A DNA stretch of 23,373 nt, taken from IMG/VR virus record IMGVR_UViG_3300021963_000669, positions 1 to 23,373 of that record; one strand, 5' to 3'. The notes below the pieces were generated by a model that was not told the origin of the DNA, did no database searches, and saw only the letters and a list, made by a program, of their open reading frames with translations. Numbering within the stretch: the stretch's first letter is position 1; every line of letters starts with the position of its first letter. Below, one piece after another: positions 12,184 to 18,701 of the stretch. The position numbers and the translations under genes are program-made. Source of the DNA: a virus.

Positions 12184-12534
12184 ATGAAAATACATGACAT
12201 AGCATTAAACAAAGCGATTTCAATTTTGAATTCTTTGGGTTGCCAGTTTGCAATTATTGATTCAGATGGCAATCAACATGGCGATTTGGTTATTGCGGCT
12301 GAACGCCAAAGGTCAAGTTCACAATACCCGCGAGGCGAACCAACCAAATTTGTCAGCGGTTATTTGTCAACAATTAAAACAGGCCAAGTTGTAGAAATAC
12401 CTTTTGACAAATATGGCGGCATAAAACTTCAATCTTGGGTCAGTTCATATATGTACCGGACTTTTGGGCGAGATTCATACACTAGCCACATCAATGAAAG
12501 CACAGGGTTTCTTGAGGTATTAAAAATCACATAA
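12184..12534 (+). CDS. Conserved hypothetical early protein
   Basis: 116 aa, preceded by a 50-bp gap and a weak GAAAG ribosome site. The C-terminal half (LQSWVSSYMYRTFG, then GFLEVLKIT) looks like a helix-turn-helix followed by a strand, a layout also seen in small phage DNA-binding proteins. The N-terminal half is alpha/beta with an acidic DSDGNQHGD segment. I cannot name a family. Its position after ERF and the SSB-tailed protein would suit a DNA-associated role. Confidence 0.65.
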   Translation: MKIHDIALNKAISILNSLGCQFAIIDSDGNQHGDLVIAAERQRSSSQYPRGEPTKFVSGYLSTIKTGQVVEIPFDKYGGIKLQSWVSSYMYRTFGRDSYTSHINESTGFLEVLKIT

Positions 12535-12544
12535 GGAATTGAAA

Positions 12545-12907
12545 ATGTCAAAAATATTGTTTTTGCTTTTGCTTGCTGGTTGTGCCAACCGAATCATTAT
12601 TGACCCCAAGTTCAGCACAACACCCGGCAACATCTATGCAGACCAGATGGAATGCGAACGTATATCTGAAGAAGTTCATGTGCCTACCGAAATGGCAAAG
12701 TCAGCCGCCATCCAAGGCGCGGCATCAGCCCTTTTAAGCGCATGGATTGCCAGCAAGACGGGTATGCCTATCCATAACGCCGCTGGTGCTGGATTGGCTT
12801 CTGGCGCGATTGTGGGAAGTGGGTCAGGCGCATGGTCAGCCTACCAACGCAGACAAGCGATTGTTAAGACTTGCTTAAACGGTCGCGGTTACAAAGTTCT
12901 GGAGTAA
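12545..12907 (+). CDS. Lipoprotein with glycine-rich segment
   Basis: 120 aa. A short hydrophobic signal is followed by a lipobox LAGC with Cys13 as the predicted lipidation site (signal peptidase II). After residue 55, an Ala/Gly-rich stretch (GAGLASGAIVGSGSGAWSAY) resembles a glycine zipper that packs in membranes. ATG 12545 has AAGGA 7 nt upstream. The product should sit in the inner or outer membrane of a Gram-negative host. An early phage lipoprotein could block superinfecting phage, as known phage lipoproteins do; here that is inference. Lysis outer spanins are also lipoproteins, but this gene is far from the lysis cassette and on the other strand. Confidence 0.8.
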   Translation: MSKILFLLLLAGCANRIIIDPKFSTTPGNIYADQMECERISEEVHVPTEMAKSAAIQGAASALLSAWIASKTGMPIHNAAGAGLASGAIVGSGSGAWSAYQRRQAIVKTCLNGRGYKVLE

Positions 12908-12911
12908 ACAA

Positions 12912-13253
12912 ATGGAAAATTACACAATCGAAGATATTGCACATGAACATAAAGAACAATTCAGCGATGAATTCTTGCGTTGGATACCGGAAAACGCGCA
13001 CATCTGGATTGCCTTTGAGCAAGAAGCCTTTAAAGTGGTCAGGGCTGGTTTTAAGCACTATTCAGCCAGAACCATCATCCATGTATTGCGACACCATTCT
13101 GCGCTGTCTGAGCAAGGCGATGGCGGCTGGAAAATCAACAACAACATAAGCCCTTACCTTGCGCGATTGTTTGCCATACTTAACCCAAACCTTGCAAATT
13201 TGTTTGAATACAGAACAGCGCACATGGCAAGACGGGACGGGTTTTTAAGATGA
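12912..13253 (+). CDS. Conserved phage hypothetical protein (113 aa)
   Basis: Soluble, aromatic-rich protein with a FLRWIPENAHIWIAFEQEA segment (about 21-39), KHYSARTIIHVLRHHSAL (about 48-65) and NISPYLARLFA (about 78-88). I recognise this pattern as an unnamed protein found in many phages of Proteobacteria; no function is known to me. The second segment is helical with basic residues and could contact DNA. It is coupled by ATGA to the tiny membrane peptide that follows. Confidence 0.75.
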   Translation: MENYTIEDIAHEHKEQFSDEFLRWIPENAHIWIAFEQEAFKVVRAGFKHYSARTIIHVLRHHSALSEQGDGGWKINNNISPYLARLFAILNPNLANLFEYRTAHMARRDGFLR

Positions 13254-13357
13254 AACACGCAATCACAATATTGACCAGTTTGTTTTGGGCAACTGTTGTT
13301 GGCATCATTTGCAAGGTTTACAGTTTCTTTTTTATGTTTGGATGGGAATTGCTATGA
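13250..13357 (+). CDS. 35-aa membrane peptide
   Basis: Starts at ATG 13250 in the stop of the previous gene and ends with the ATGA of the next (13354-13357). Nearly the whole peptide is one hydrophobic, aromatic-rich transmembrane helix (residues about 5-32) after a basic N terminus (MKH). Function unknown. Confidence 0.6.
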   Translation: MKHAITILTSLFWATVVGIICKVYSFFFMFGWELL

Positions 13358-13530
13358 GTGAATTTAATAAGCCAACAGAGCCGATTGCGCCAAAGTCATC
13401 GCAAGAATTTTATGATGACTTGCGAAATAAAGTCATTGATGAAGTCACTGTTGAAATTCAAAAGATGCAGGGGTTTGGCAAAGATACGCTAGACAGTCTG
13501 TCTGTTTATATTCAAGGAATGAAGAAATGA
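13354..13530 (+). CDS. Small hypothetical protein
   Basis: 58 aa, start ATG 13354 coupled to the membrane peptide before it and to the gene after it (ATGA at both ends). A Pro-rich start (NKPTEPIAPKSSQEF) leads into one long amphipathic helix (about 20-57). A partner of the membrane peptide is possible from the coupling alone. Confidence 0.6.
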   Translation: MSEFNKPTEPIAPKSSQEFYDDLRNKVIDEVTVEIQKMQGFGKDTLDSLSVYIQGMKK

Positions 13531-13763
13531 CACAAGAAATTATTGAGATGGCTACTGAAGCTGGATTAGCCTACAACCATGATGACTACCCAGATATTTG
13601 GGATACTTACATGAATGTTGGTCGTGAAGAAATTATGGTTTTTGCCAAACTGATAGCCGCTAAAGAGCGTGAAGCGTGTGCAAAGGTTGCTGAACAAAGC
13701 TTTGGTGTTATCGGTATCACGATTGCCCTTGCTATCAGAGCCAGAACAGGAGAACAAACATGA
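13527..13763 (+). CDS. Small phage protein with AAKEREACAKVAE motif
   Basis: 78 aa. The stretch FAKLIAAKEREACAKVAEQ (about 40-58) is a common signature of unnamed early phage proteins, often beside the MTLRDYFAAKAM type. The first residues MTQEIIEMATEAGL resemble the start of the next gene, MTQEVLKLALEFL, suggesting a shared N-terminal module. ATGA overlaps at both ends. Confidence 0.75.
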   Translation: MTQEIIEMATEAGLAYNHDDYPDIWDTYMNVGREEIMVFAKLIAAKEREACAKVAEQSFGVIGITIALAIRARTGEQT

Positions 13764-14152
13764 CACAAGAAGTATTGAAGCTGGCACTTGAGTTTTTGGA
13801 AGACAACCAAGACTTAATTGAAATATATGAAAGACCAGAATATTTGTCGATGTACAAAACTGTCATTAATAAATGCAAAGAAGCCTTGGCACAGCGCACA
13901 GAGCCACCAGCATGGTTTCCTGCTGTTGAGAATATTCTTAAGGAGTATGGTTTGCAAGCAATGGATTTTGTGGCTGACTTTAAAGAAGCGATGAAAGATG
14001 CAGAGCAATCACCGCGCACATGGGTAGGGCTGACTGATGTTGAGATAGATTATCTGCTTGGAAGCACGGTTGGTGAAAATGAAGAAACGCACATTGCTTT
14101 TGCCAGAGCCATTGAAGCAAAACTCAAGGAACTCAATGGTTACAGCATTTGA
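13760..14152 (+). CDS. Conserved hypothetical early protein (130 aa)
   Basis: A mainly helical 130-aa protein. The KCKEALAQRTEPPAWFPAVE region (about 38-57) and a C-terminal GLTDVEIDYLLGS (about 90-102) are the type of short modules shuffled between early phage proteins. The first 12 residues resemble the upstream gene's start. Its last 17 bp overlap the next gene in another frame. No function assigned. Confidence 0.7.
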   Translation: MTQEVLKLALEFLEDNQDLIEIYERPEYLSMYKTVINKCKEALAQRTEPPAWFPAVENILKEYGLQAMDFVADFKEAMKDAEQSPRTWVGLTDVEIDYLLGSTVGENEETHIAFARAIEAKLKELNGYSI

Positions 14153-14306
14153 TTACAGCGGCAAAAGCATCTGGACACGCGACACAAAAATGAAGCGGTT
14201 TAAACAAGGCGAAGAATACGCCAAGCGCAAACAGGATAACCGCGACATCAACGAAAAGAATCAAGTGTTCATTTATTCCAAGGCTTTATCAAGGAAAACA
14301 AAATGA
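14136..14306 (+). CDS. Small basic hypothetical protein
   Basis: 56 aa, ATG 14136 with AAGGA 6 nt upstream inside the previous gene. Very basic and hydrophilic (KMKRFKQGEEYAKRKQDNRD, about 18-37), so nucleic-acid binding is possible. The frame is open back to 14058, but that part is a shadow of the upstream gene. It is coupled by ATGA to the last gene of the operon. Confidence 0.55.
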   Translation: MVTAFDYSGKSIWTRDTKMKRFKQGEEYAKRKQDNRDINEKNQVFIYSKALSRKTK

Positions 14307-14407
14307 TGGATTTTCTGGTGCTGGTATTTGTTTTAATGCTTGGCGGTGCGGTCACAGTTGGCGTTTGCTGTCTGCTTGCCAACTGGATTGCCGATTGGCA
14401 AAGTTAA
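14303..14407 (+). CDS. 34-aa membrane peptide, last gene of the rightward operon
   Basis: ATG 14303 overlaps the previous stop. One hydrophobic helix (about residues 4-28, VLVFVLMLGGAVTVGVCCLL) and a short polar end. Its TAA (14405-14407) overlaps the TAA of the convergent endolysin gene (14406-14404) within TTAA. Function unknown. Confidence 0.55.
   Translation: MMDFLVLVFVLMLGGAVTVGVCCLLANWIADWQS
14376..14401. terminator. Inverted repeat at the convergent gene ends, weak terminator candidate
   Basis: TTGCCAA (14376-14382) and TTGGCAA (14395-14401) can form a 7-bp stem with a 12-nt loop on either strand, right before the overlapping stops at 14404-14407. No U-tract follows in either direction, so intrinsic termination is doubtful. 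It lies inside coding sequence of the membrane peptide. Confidence 0.3.
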
Positions 14408-14913
14408 GCCAGATTCTGTGATTCCTCGCGCACCTGAGCAACTCGCCGTGTCCAGCCTTTGCCAAAAGTTGCAAAGGTCGGCAAGGCTTCCAGAAACGTC
14501 AACCGTTCAGCACAAAATCGGTTAATGACTTCTTCTGGATTTAAGGCTTCTACAGCCGCCATAGTTGCTCTGCCTATAACCCCATCATCATCCACGCCAA
14601 CAGCCCTTTGAAGCAGTTTTGATGCCCTTTTCACGCCACTGTTGACGGCGCAGTCAAACACGCACATATCCACGCCATGCGGCAAACGGTCAGCTTGCAC
14701 CATGTCCCAATATTTAGCTTTGTAAAGCGGCGCAACTTTCTCAGGGCTTAATGCTCGCATCTCAGCTTCATCAACAGGTTGACCGCGCCATTCTTCCCAG
14801 ACTTTTTTGGTCACGCCAAGGTTGGTCATGCCGCCGGGGTCGGCTGGATGGTTAACAAAACCACCTTCATGAAGCAAAAGTTTCAGCAGTGCAACATCAA
14901 AATTGGTACGCAT
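14404..14913 (-). CDS. Endolysin, GH108 (N-acetylmuramidase) with peptidoglycan-binding domain
   Basis: 169 aa. The N-terminal GH108 domain shows LLLHEGGFVNHPADPGG (about 12-28, catalytic Glu16) and MTNLGVTKKVWEEW; the C-terminal part (DCAVNSGVKRASKLLQRAVG onward) is the linked peptidoglycan-binding domain. It cleaves the glycan strands at lysis. There is no signal peptide, so it depends on the holin gene directly upstream. The start ATG 14913 has GAGG 7 nt before it; upstream in-frame codons belong to the holin's coding region. It is the last gene of the late operon and ends tail-to-tail with the early operon. Confidence 0.92.
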   Translation of the reverse strand: MRTNFDVALLKLLLHEGGFVNHPADPGGMTNLGVTKKVWEEWRGQPVDEAEMRALSPEKVAPLYKAKYWDMVQADRLPHGVDMCVFDCAVNSGVKRASKLLQRAVGVDDDGVIGRATMAAVEALNPEEVINRFCAERLTFLEALPTFATFGKGWTRRVAQVREESQNLA

Positions 14914-14920
14914 GGCAACC

Positions 14921-15418
14921 TCACTTTGTTGGGCTGGATTGATGAAGCAATTCGTCTTTCTTTTGACTGCCAGCAGATGAGCCAAAATAGAATGCGATGA
15001 TGCCTGTCCACGCTGTGCCAAGCGAGCCAAGCATCAGCATAAGCGCATCAGTGGTTTTGAAATGGTCGGTCATCAAGCCAATCAAAATGCCGAAGAACCC
15101 ACAGGTGACAATGATTGCCATGCCGCCGGGTATCCACGACTGTGTAGCCACTTGCATTTCCCGTGCTGATTTGCGGTCATCAACGGCAATCTTTTCAAAG
15201 TCCAGCCCAAGTTCCTGTGCGCGCGCCGCCATAGCGAGTTCAGCAGTCTTAATCTGTGCAATCTGGTCAGCAGTTAATTTGCCCTCGCTGATGGTCTTTG
15301 TAACGTCTTTGGGGTCTATGCCCACAGCCTTGCTGATTGCGTCCACGGCAAGCCCTGCCAATGGCCCACCAAGGGCAGTGGCGATTGTCGGTGCAATTTG
15401 TTTAAGCCAATCCATCAT
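14921..15418 (-). CDS. Holin of the 3TM family
   Basis: 165 aa. It starts with an amphipathic or hydrophobic segment (PTIATALGGPLAGLAVDAI, about 10-28), then a charged cytoplasmic region (about 45-90), followed by two transmembrane helices (about 96-116 and 124-146), the layout of the holin/GTA-release 3TM family. Such holins make lethal membrane lesions that let endolysin out. ATG 15418 overlaps the stop of the preceding gene (ATGA); the second Met codon follows directly. Placement before the endolysin supports the call. Confidence 0.85.
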   Translation of the reverse strand: MMDWLKQIAPTIATALGGPLAGLAVDAISKAVGIDPKDVTKTISEGKLTADQIAQIKTAELAMAARAQELGLDFEKIAVDDRKSAREMQVATQSWIPGGMAIIVTCGFFGILIGLMTDHFKTTDALMLMLGSLGTAWTGIIAFYFGSSAGSQKKDELLHQSSPTK

Positions 15419-15699
15419 TCATCCTTTCGTTTTTCTTGCTCAATCTGTCGGCGCAACTCTTGCACCTTGGTCAATTCAATCTGAACGTCTTTCTTTGCCG
15501 TCAATATATCCACATACAGGAATCCAAGCAAGGGTAGTAGCAACCCTATGCAGATGCACATGGCGACCCATCCCATTATGTCTTTTGCCACCGATTGAGG
15601 AGTATCAGCCACAGCCAAACGTATAGCAGGAGGAACGCCGTTGCCAAAAGGTACGCTATTTTTAATTTGAGGGACTTTTCTTTTTCCCGATGTAGCCAT
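15415..15699 (-). CDS. Single-pass membrane protein of the lysis region, spanin-like
   Basis: 94 aa with a basic N-terminal tail (ATSGKRKVPQIKNSVPFGNG), one transmembrane helix (about 43-62) and a C-terminal coiled-coil-like segment (KVQELRRQIEQEKRKDE). That topology, and a place just before holin and endolysin, resembles an inner-membrane spanin, but spanin tails are usually longer and periplasmic and no outer spanin is seen nearby. AGGCGGG precedes ATG 15699. Its first 41 codons overlap the upstream gene by 124 bp in another frame. Holin antagonist or assembly partner are alternatives. Confidence 0.7.
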   Translation of the reverse strand: MATSGKRKVPQIKNSVPFGNGVPPAIRLAVADTPQSVAKDIMGWVAMCICIGLLLPLLGFLYVDILTAKKDVQIELTKVQELRRQIEQEKRKDE

Positions 15700-16250
15700 G
15701 AATCCCGCCTGTCTTGTGCTTCCTGTGCAAGTCGTGCTTTGGTTTGTTGTTCCTGCATCTTGCCGCGCAACTCAAAAGTCTGGGTGTACAAGTCAGCTAA
15801 ACCCGGTGTCTGATACACCATGATTTCACGAATTGTCACTTCCAATTCTTGCATCTGTTGCCGACACATAATCACGTTCATCGCCGTTCCCATCATTTCA
15901 GCATTGCTTATGTTTGGGTTATAGACTTTTGCTTTTAATTCTTCAGCCCTCAGATATTCGTTAAGCTGGTCTTGCAGTGAAAAGAATTCGGTCAGTTGCT
16001 TAACAATGTCGGCGGCGGCTTGTGTCTCTGTGTAGGCAACATATTTTTCTTTTTTCCGCGCTTTCGCCACAGGCTTGGGCGTTGATTTTTTGGGTTTGAA
16101 AAAGTTACTAAAGTTACTCCAAAATCCAGTAACTTCCTTATATATGCCAACAACCTCATCAGCGGCGGCTTTGACTTCAAGGAAAGATTCTTTGGCTTGT
16201 TTATAAAGTGACGCACCTTGTCTAATAGCCGCCACGCAACTATTTGCCAT
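15576..16250 (-). CDS. Coiled-coil membrane protein of unknown function
   Basis: 224 aa. The central part is charged and helical (EELKAKV, RQQMQELEVTIREIM, KMQEQQTKARLAQEAQDRRD) and would form coiled coils; a tail-anchor-like transmembrane helix lies at about 200-218. A hydrophobic/Lys-rich patch (FKPKKSTPKPVAKARKKEK) sits near 51-69. I choose ATG 16250 over the TTG at 16259; neither has a strong ribosome site. Encoded between tail-fibre-side genes and lysis genes, so it may act in lysis or at the membrane during assembly. Family not recognised. Confidence 0.7.
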   Translation of the reverse strand: MANSCVAAIRQGASLYKQAKESFLEVKAAADEVVGIYKEVTGFWSNFSNFFKPKKSTPKPVAKARKKEKYVAYTETQAAADIVKQLTEFFSLQDQLNEYLRAEELKAKVYNPNISNAEMMGTAMNVIMCRQQMQELEVTIREIMVYQTPGLADLYTQTFELRGKMQEQQTKARLAQEAQDRRDSWLHREKEKSLKLKIAYLLATAFLLLYVWLWLILLNRWQKT

Positions 16251-16277
16251 GACCAACAAAGTAATAGGGTCAATTTT

Positions 16278-16553
16278 TTACCCCTTTTTGCTTGCGTAAA
16301 ACCAGACGCTACCAATTACCATAATCAAAAATCCTTTGGTCAGCCAGCTTATTGCCGTTCTAAATGCCGTGCGCTTTGCATCGCGCCATGTTTCAAGCAA
16401 GCCGCGCAATTCCTTAACATCTGAACCAGCGTCATCATCATGCAAGCCAATGTCAGCCAATGCGCGTTTTGCGCCCCATTCTGCCGCTTCTCGCAACATT
16501 GCTTTTAATTCTTCATCGCTGATATTGCGAACAGACAGAATAGGTGAATCCAT
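16278..16553 (-). CDS. DUF6127-like phage membrane protein
   Basis: 91 aa. A helical soluble part (ISDEELKAMLREAAEWGAKR, about 11-30; LRGLLETWRDAKRTAFRTAI, about 49-68) and one C-terminal transmembrane helix (about 70-86). This pattern is common near lysis and tail genes of phages and prophages and has been labelled DUF6127; function unknown. It begins 4 bp after the dioxygenase stop and probably inserts in the inner membrane. Confidence 0.7.
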   Translation of the reverse strand: MDSPILSVRNISDEELKAMLREAAEWGAKRALADIGLHDDDAGSDVKELRGLLETWRDAKRTAFRTAISWLTKGFLIMVIGSVWFYASKKG

Positions 16554-16557
16554 TTTG

Positions 16558-17670
16558 CTACCTAAAAAATTTGCCTACCATCCAACACACAACAGAAAAT
16601 CGTTCACCCTCCTCAACATCCTCCACGCCGTGCATTATGAAAGATGGAAACACCAACACAGTGCCTTTGGTTTGAGGCGGGTAATAACGATTCTGACCGT
16701 CTTGCAAGAAGAACTTGCCACCCTTGAAATTATCGTTCAGGAACGCTAATACCGTCAATTTACGGCATTCATCCCCATGTTGCAAAAAAGTGTCCACATG
16801 GGCTTGATAGCGACCGCCAGCAGGATATGCAAGGAATTCAGCTTGATTGGCATGGGTAACGTCAAAGTTCCACATTTGTTTATTTGCCCACAGACCAGCC
16901 GCCGCCAATCGACCGCCAATGTCTTTGTATGTCGGCAACATCACACGAATGACATTTCGCACTTCCAGATTGATTGCGCCAACACCATCACCAATCACAG
17001 GTGGTTCTTTTGGTACTCTGTCTTGTGTGTAAAGCCGAATCAATGAATCACACGCATCAGATGTCAAGATGTCGTTGTAAACCCAATGCCGCATTTCAAC
17101 CGATGGCAAGTTAAGTGATGGTCGTTTGTCAAATTTCCATTCAGCGTGTATGCCATCAACATCAACATAATGCAGAAAAACCTGTGCTTGCCATTTTCCC
17201 TCTGTGTATGTCTCGCGCCAATGATGTTTGTCCATGCCCCTGTAAAGCACAGCATCACCCACAGCCATATCAATCTTGCTTGCGTTAGCCTTATCCTCAT
17301 CACCCATGTAAATAGGCCACACATTACCATCAAATCCAAGCGTCAAGGTTGCGCTAATTTCACAAGATTCGCGGTCGGTGTGAATGGTTAATTCATCATT
17401 AGGCGCATACAGTCGAGCATACGAATATGTCGGATAAAGTCGTTTGCCTGATGCTTTTTCAAAGTATGGCAATAAGTCAACCAGCAATTTATCAAATGCC
17501 ATTGCGCCGTGAATTGCTTCTGACTTTGGGCATTGACTGTCTTGTGTGGTTTGTTTTTCAGCAACCAAACGGTTCAATTCAGCGGTTAACTCAGCACATG
17601 ATTCTTTGGCAAGAAAGTCCTTAAGATGGACATATTTTTCAACAATGAATTGACTGAGTTGGTCGCACAT
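16558..17670 (-). CDS. Tandem 2-oxoglutarate/Fe(II) dioxygenase
   Basis: 370 aa containing two double-stranded beta-helix domains in one chain. Domain 1 (about 75-170) has HTD (H97, D99), a distal H149 and K159 ten residues on. Domain 2 (about 195-367) has HVD (H291, D293), a distal H347 and R357. Each set matches the HxD...H iron triad plus the basic residue that holds 2-oxoglutarate, so both domains look catalytically complete. The fold is prolyl-4-hydroxylase-like (GGKFFLQDG, KGTVLVFPSFIMHGV). Substrates may be tail, cell-surface or nucleic-acid groups; unknown. It lies in the late operon 4 bp after a tail-associated gene, so it probably modifies virion or host-surface components. Confidence 0.88.
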   Translation of the reverse strand: MCDQLSQFIVEKYVHLKDFLAKESCAELTAELNRLVAEKQTTQDSQCPKSEAIHGAMAFDKLLVDLLPYFEKASGKRLYPTYSYARLYAPNDELTIHTDRESCEISATLTLGFDGNVWPIYMGDEDKANASKIDMAVGDAVLYRGMDKHHWRETYTEGKWQAQVFLHYVDVDGIHAEWKFDKRPSLNLPSVEMRHWVYNDILTSDACDSLIRLYTQDRVPKEPPVIGDGVGAINLEVRNVIRVMLPTYKDIGGRLAAAGLWANKQMWNFDVTHANQAEFLAYPAGGRYQAHVDTFLQHGDECRKLTVLAFLNDNFKGGKFFLQDGQNRYYPPQTKGTVLVFPSFIMHGVEDVEEGERFSVVCWMVGKFFR

Positions 17671-17673
17671 AAT

Positions 17674-17859
17674 TTATCCTGTAATGTCAAATGGTTTGAT
17701 TGTCTGGTCGCTTGGGTCGTACCAACATTGGTCTGCTTTGTCGGTATCTGCACAGTCTACCCAAAACAAGGGAAGTGCCACTTCAAATTCTTGTTGTTCA
17801 ACTTGAGCAACACGATAGCCAATTTCTCTTGGCTCATTAGGTGAAACCAATGCTTTCAT
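17674..17859 (-). CDS. Small tail-fibre-associated protein
   Basis: 61 aa. The first residues (MKALVSPNEPREIGYRVAQV) and PLFWVDCADTDKADQCWYDP (about 30-49), then IKPF, fit a type of short protein I know from beside phage tail fibre genes, likely a tail-tip add-on or fibre chaperone. ATG 17859 overlaps the fibre stop (TGATG), with GGAG 8 nt upstream; the TTG at 17862 is not needed. Confidence 0.7.
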   Translation of the reverse strand: MKALVSPNEPREIGYRVAQVEQQEFEVALPLFWVDCADTDKADQCWYDPSDQTIKPFDITG

Positions 17860-18701
17860 CAATAAAACTCCTCAACAATCATAAATCCTCCAGAAGATGA
17901 ACCGCCGGGGGCAGGGCCAGCAGTACCTGCGCCGCCCATGCCATACCCACTTGCATTTTTTGTAGTTGGGCCAGTTAGACCACGAACACCATAAGCCTGA
18001 ACTGGTGTTGCTGTTGGGCTTGTAAGTTCTAACGATGAAGTTGTTGGTGTTGTTGTAATCGTATACGAACCACCGGGCGCACCCGCTACACCGGGTGTTG
18101 GGCCACTTTGACCAGTACCAGCACCACCTCCAGTTGTAGAAAAAACAGTACCAAAAGAACTTGTTCCACCCGTCACTCCGGGGTTACTTGGTGTGCCGGG
18201 TGTGCCATTTGTGCCGCCAGCATTACTAGAACCAACGGTAATAGATAAAGGGCCGGGGATTGCTGACGCTTGTGCAAAACCTTGCAAAATCCCGCCATTA
18301 CCGCCGGGGCCGCCCAGAATTGAACTCAAAGCAGGGTTTGTAGTTCCCGAGCCACCACTACCACCCGCCGCAACCATAAAGACTTTTACCGCTTTAAGTG
18401 TTGGAGATTTTGTCCATGTAGCTGGTGCTGAATAAATAGTAACTACAGGCGTTCCACCACTTGATGCTTGTGAAACCCAAGTTGTCCCATTAGATGTTAA
18501 TACGTTACCCAATGTACTTGCCGCAACTGTTTGCAATGCACTTGTGCCATTTCCAAGTAGCACAGCATTTGCCGCCAATGTTGCCGCACCAGTACCACCG
18601 TTTGCCACAGGCGTTTGGTTATACAAACCAGCCGCCGCATTAAGCTGACCAGTGGTATTGACGTTGTTTGCAAGTTGTGAAAGATTAAATGCTTGAGTCA
18701 T
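17859..18701 (-). CDS. Tail fibre with glycine-rich C-terminal domain
   Basis: 280 aa. The N-terminal part contains VANGGTGAATLAANAVLLGN and a LTSNGTTWVSQ repeat (about 31-80), a hallmark of phage tail fibres near the attachment end. From about 105 on it is built of Gly-, Ser-, Thr- and Pro-rich stretches (GGPGGNGG, GGGAGTG, GMGGAGTAGPAPGGS) resembling polyglycine receptor-recognition domains. A conserved-looking end (FMIVEEFY) closes it. It should bind the host surface. Its start lies in the tail-hub stop region (TAATG-type, at 18701). No chaperone domain or catalytic motif is visible. Confidence 0.8.
   Translation of the reverse strand: MTQAFNLSQLANNVNTTGQLNAAAGLYNQTPVANGGTGAATLAANAVLLGNGTSALQTVAASTLGNVLTSNGTTWVSQASSGGTPVVTIYSAPATWTKSPTLKAVKVFMVAAGGSGGSGTTNPALSSILGGPGGNGGILQGFAQASAIPGPLSITVGSSNAGGTNGTPGTPSNPGVTGGTSSFGTVFSTTGGGAGTGQSGPTPGVAGAPGGSYTITTTPTTSSLELTSPTATPVQAYGVRGLTGPTTKNASGYGMGGAGTAGPAPGGSSSGGFMIVEEFY

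Noticed and set aside
11629-12195. 188-codon open frame antisense to ERF and the SSB-tailed gene
   Set aside because: Cys/Leu/Ser-rich shadow translation without domain, lies opposite two well-supported genes.
17859-18701. Gly-rich repeats as collagen-like or DNA tandem repeat
   Set aside because: No regular G-x-y collagen period and no exact DNA repeat unit; best explained as a fibre's polyglycine domain.
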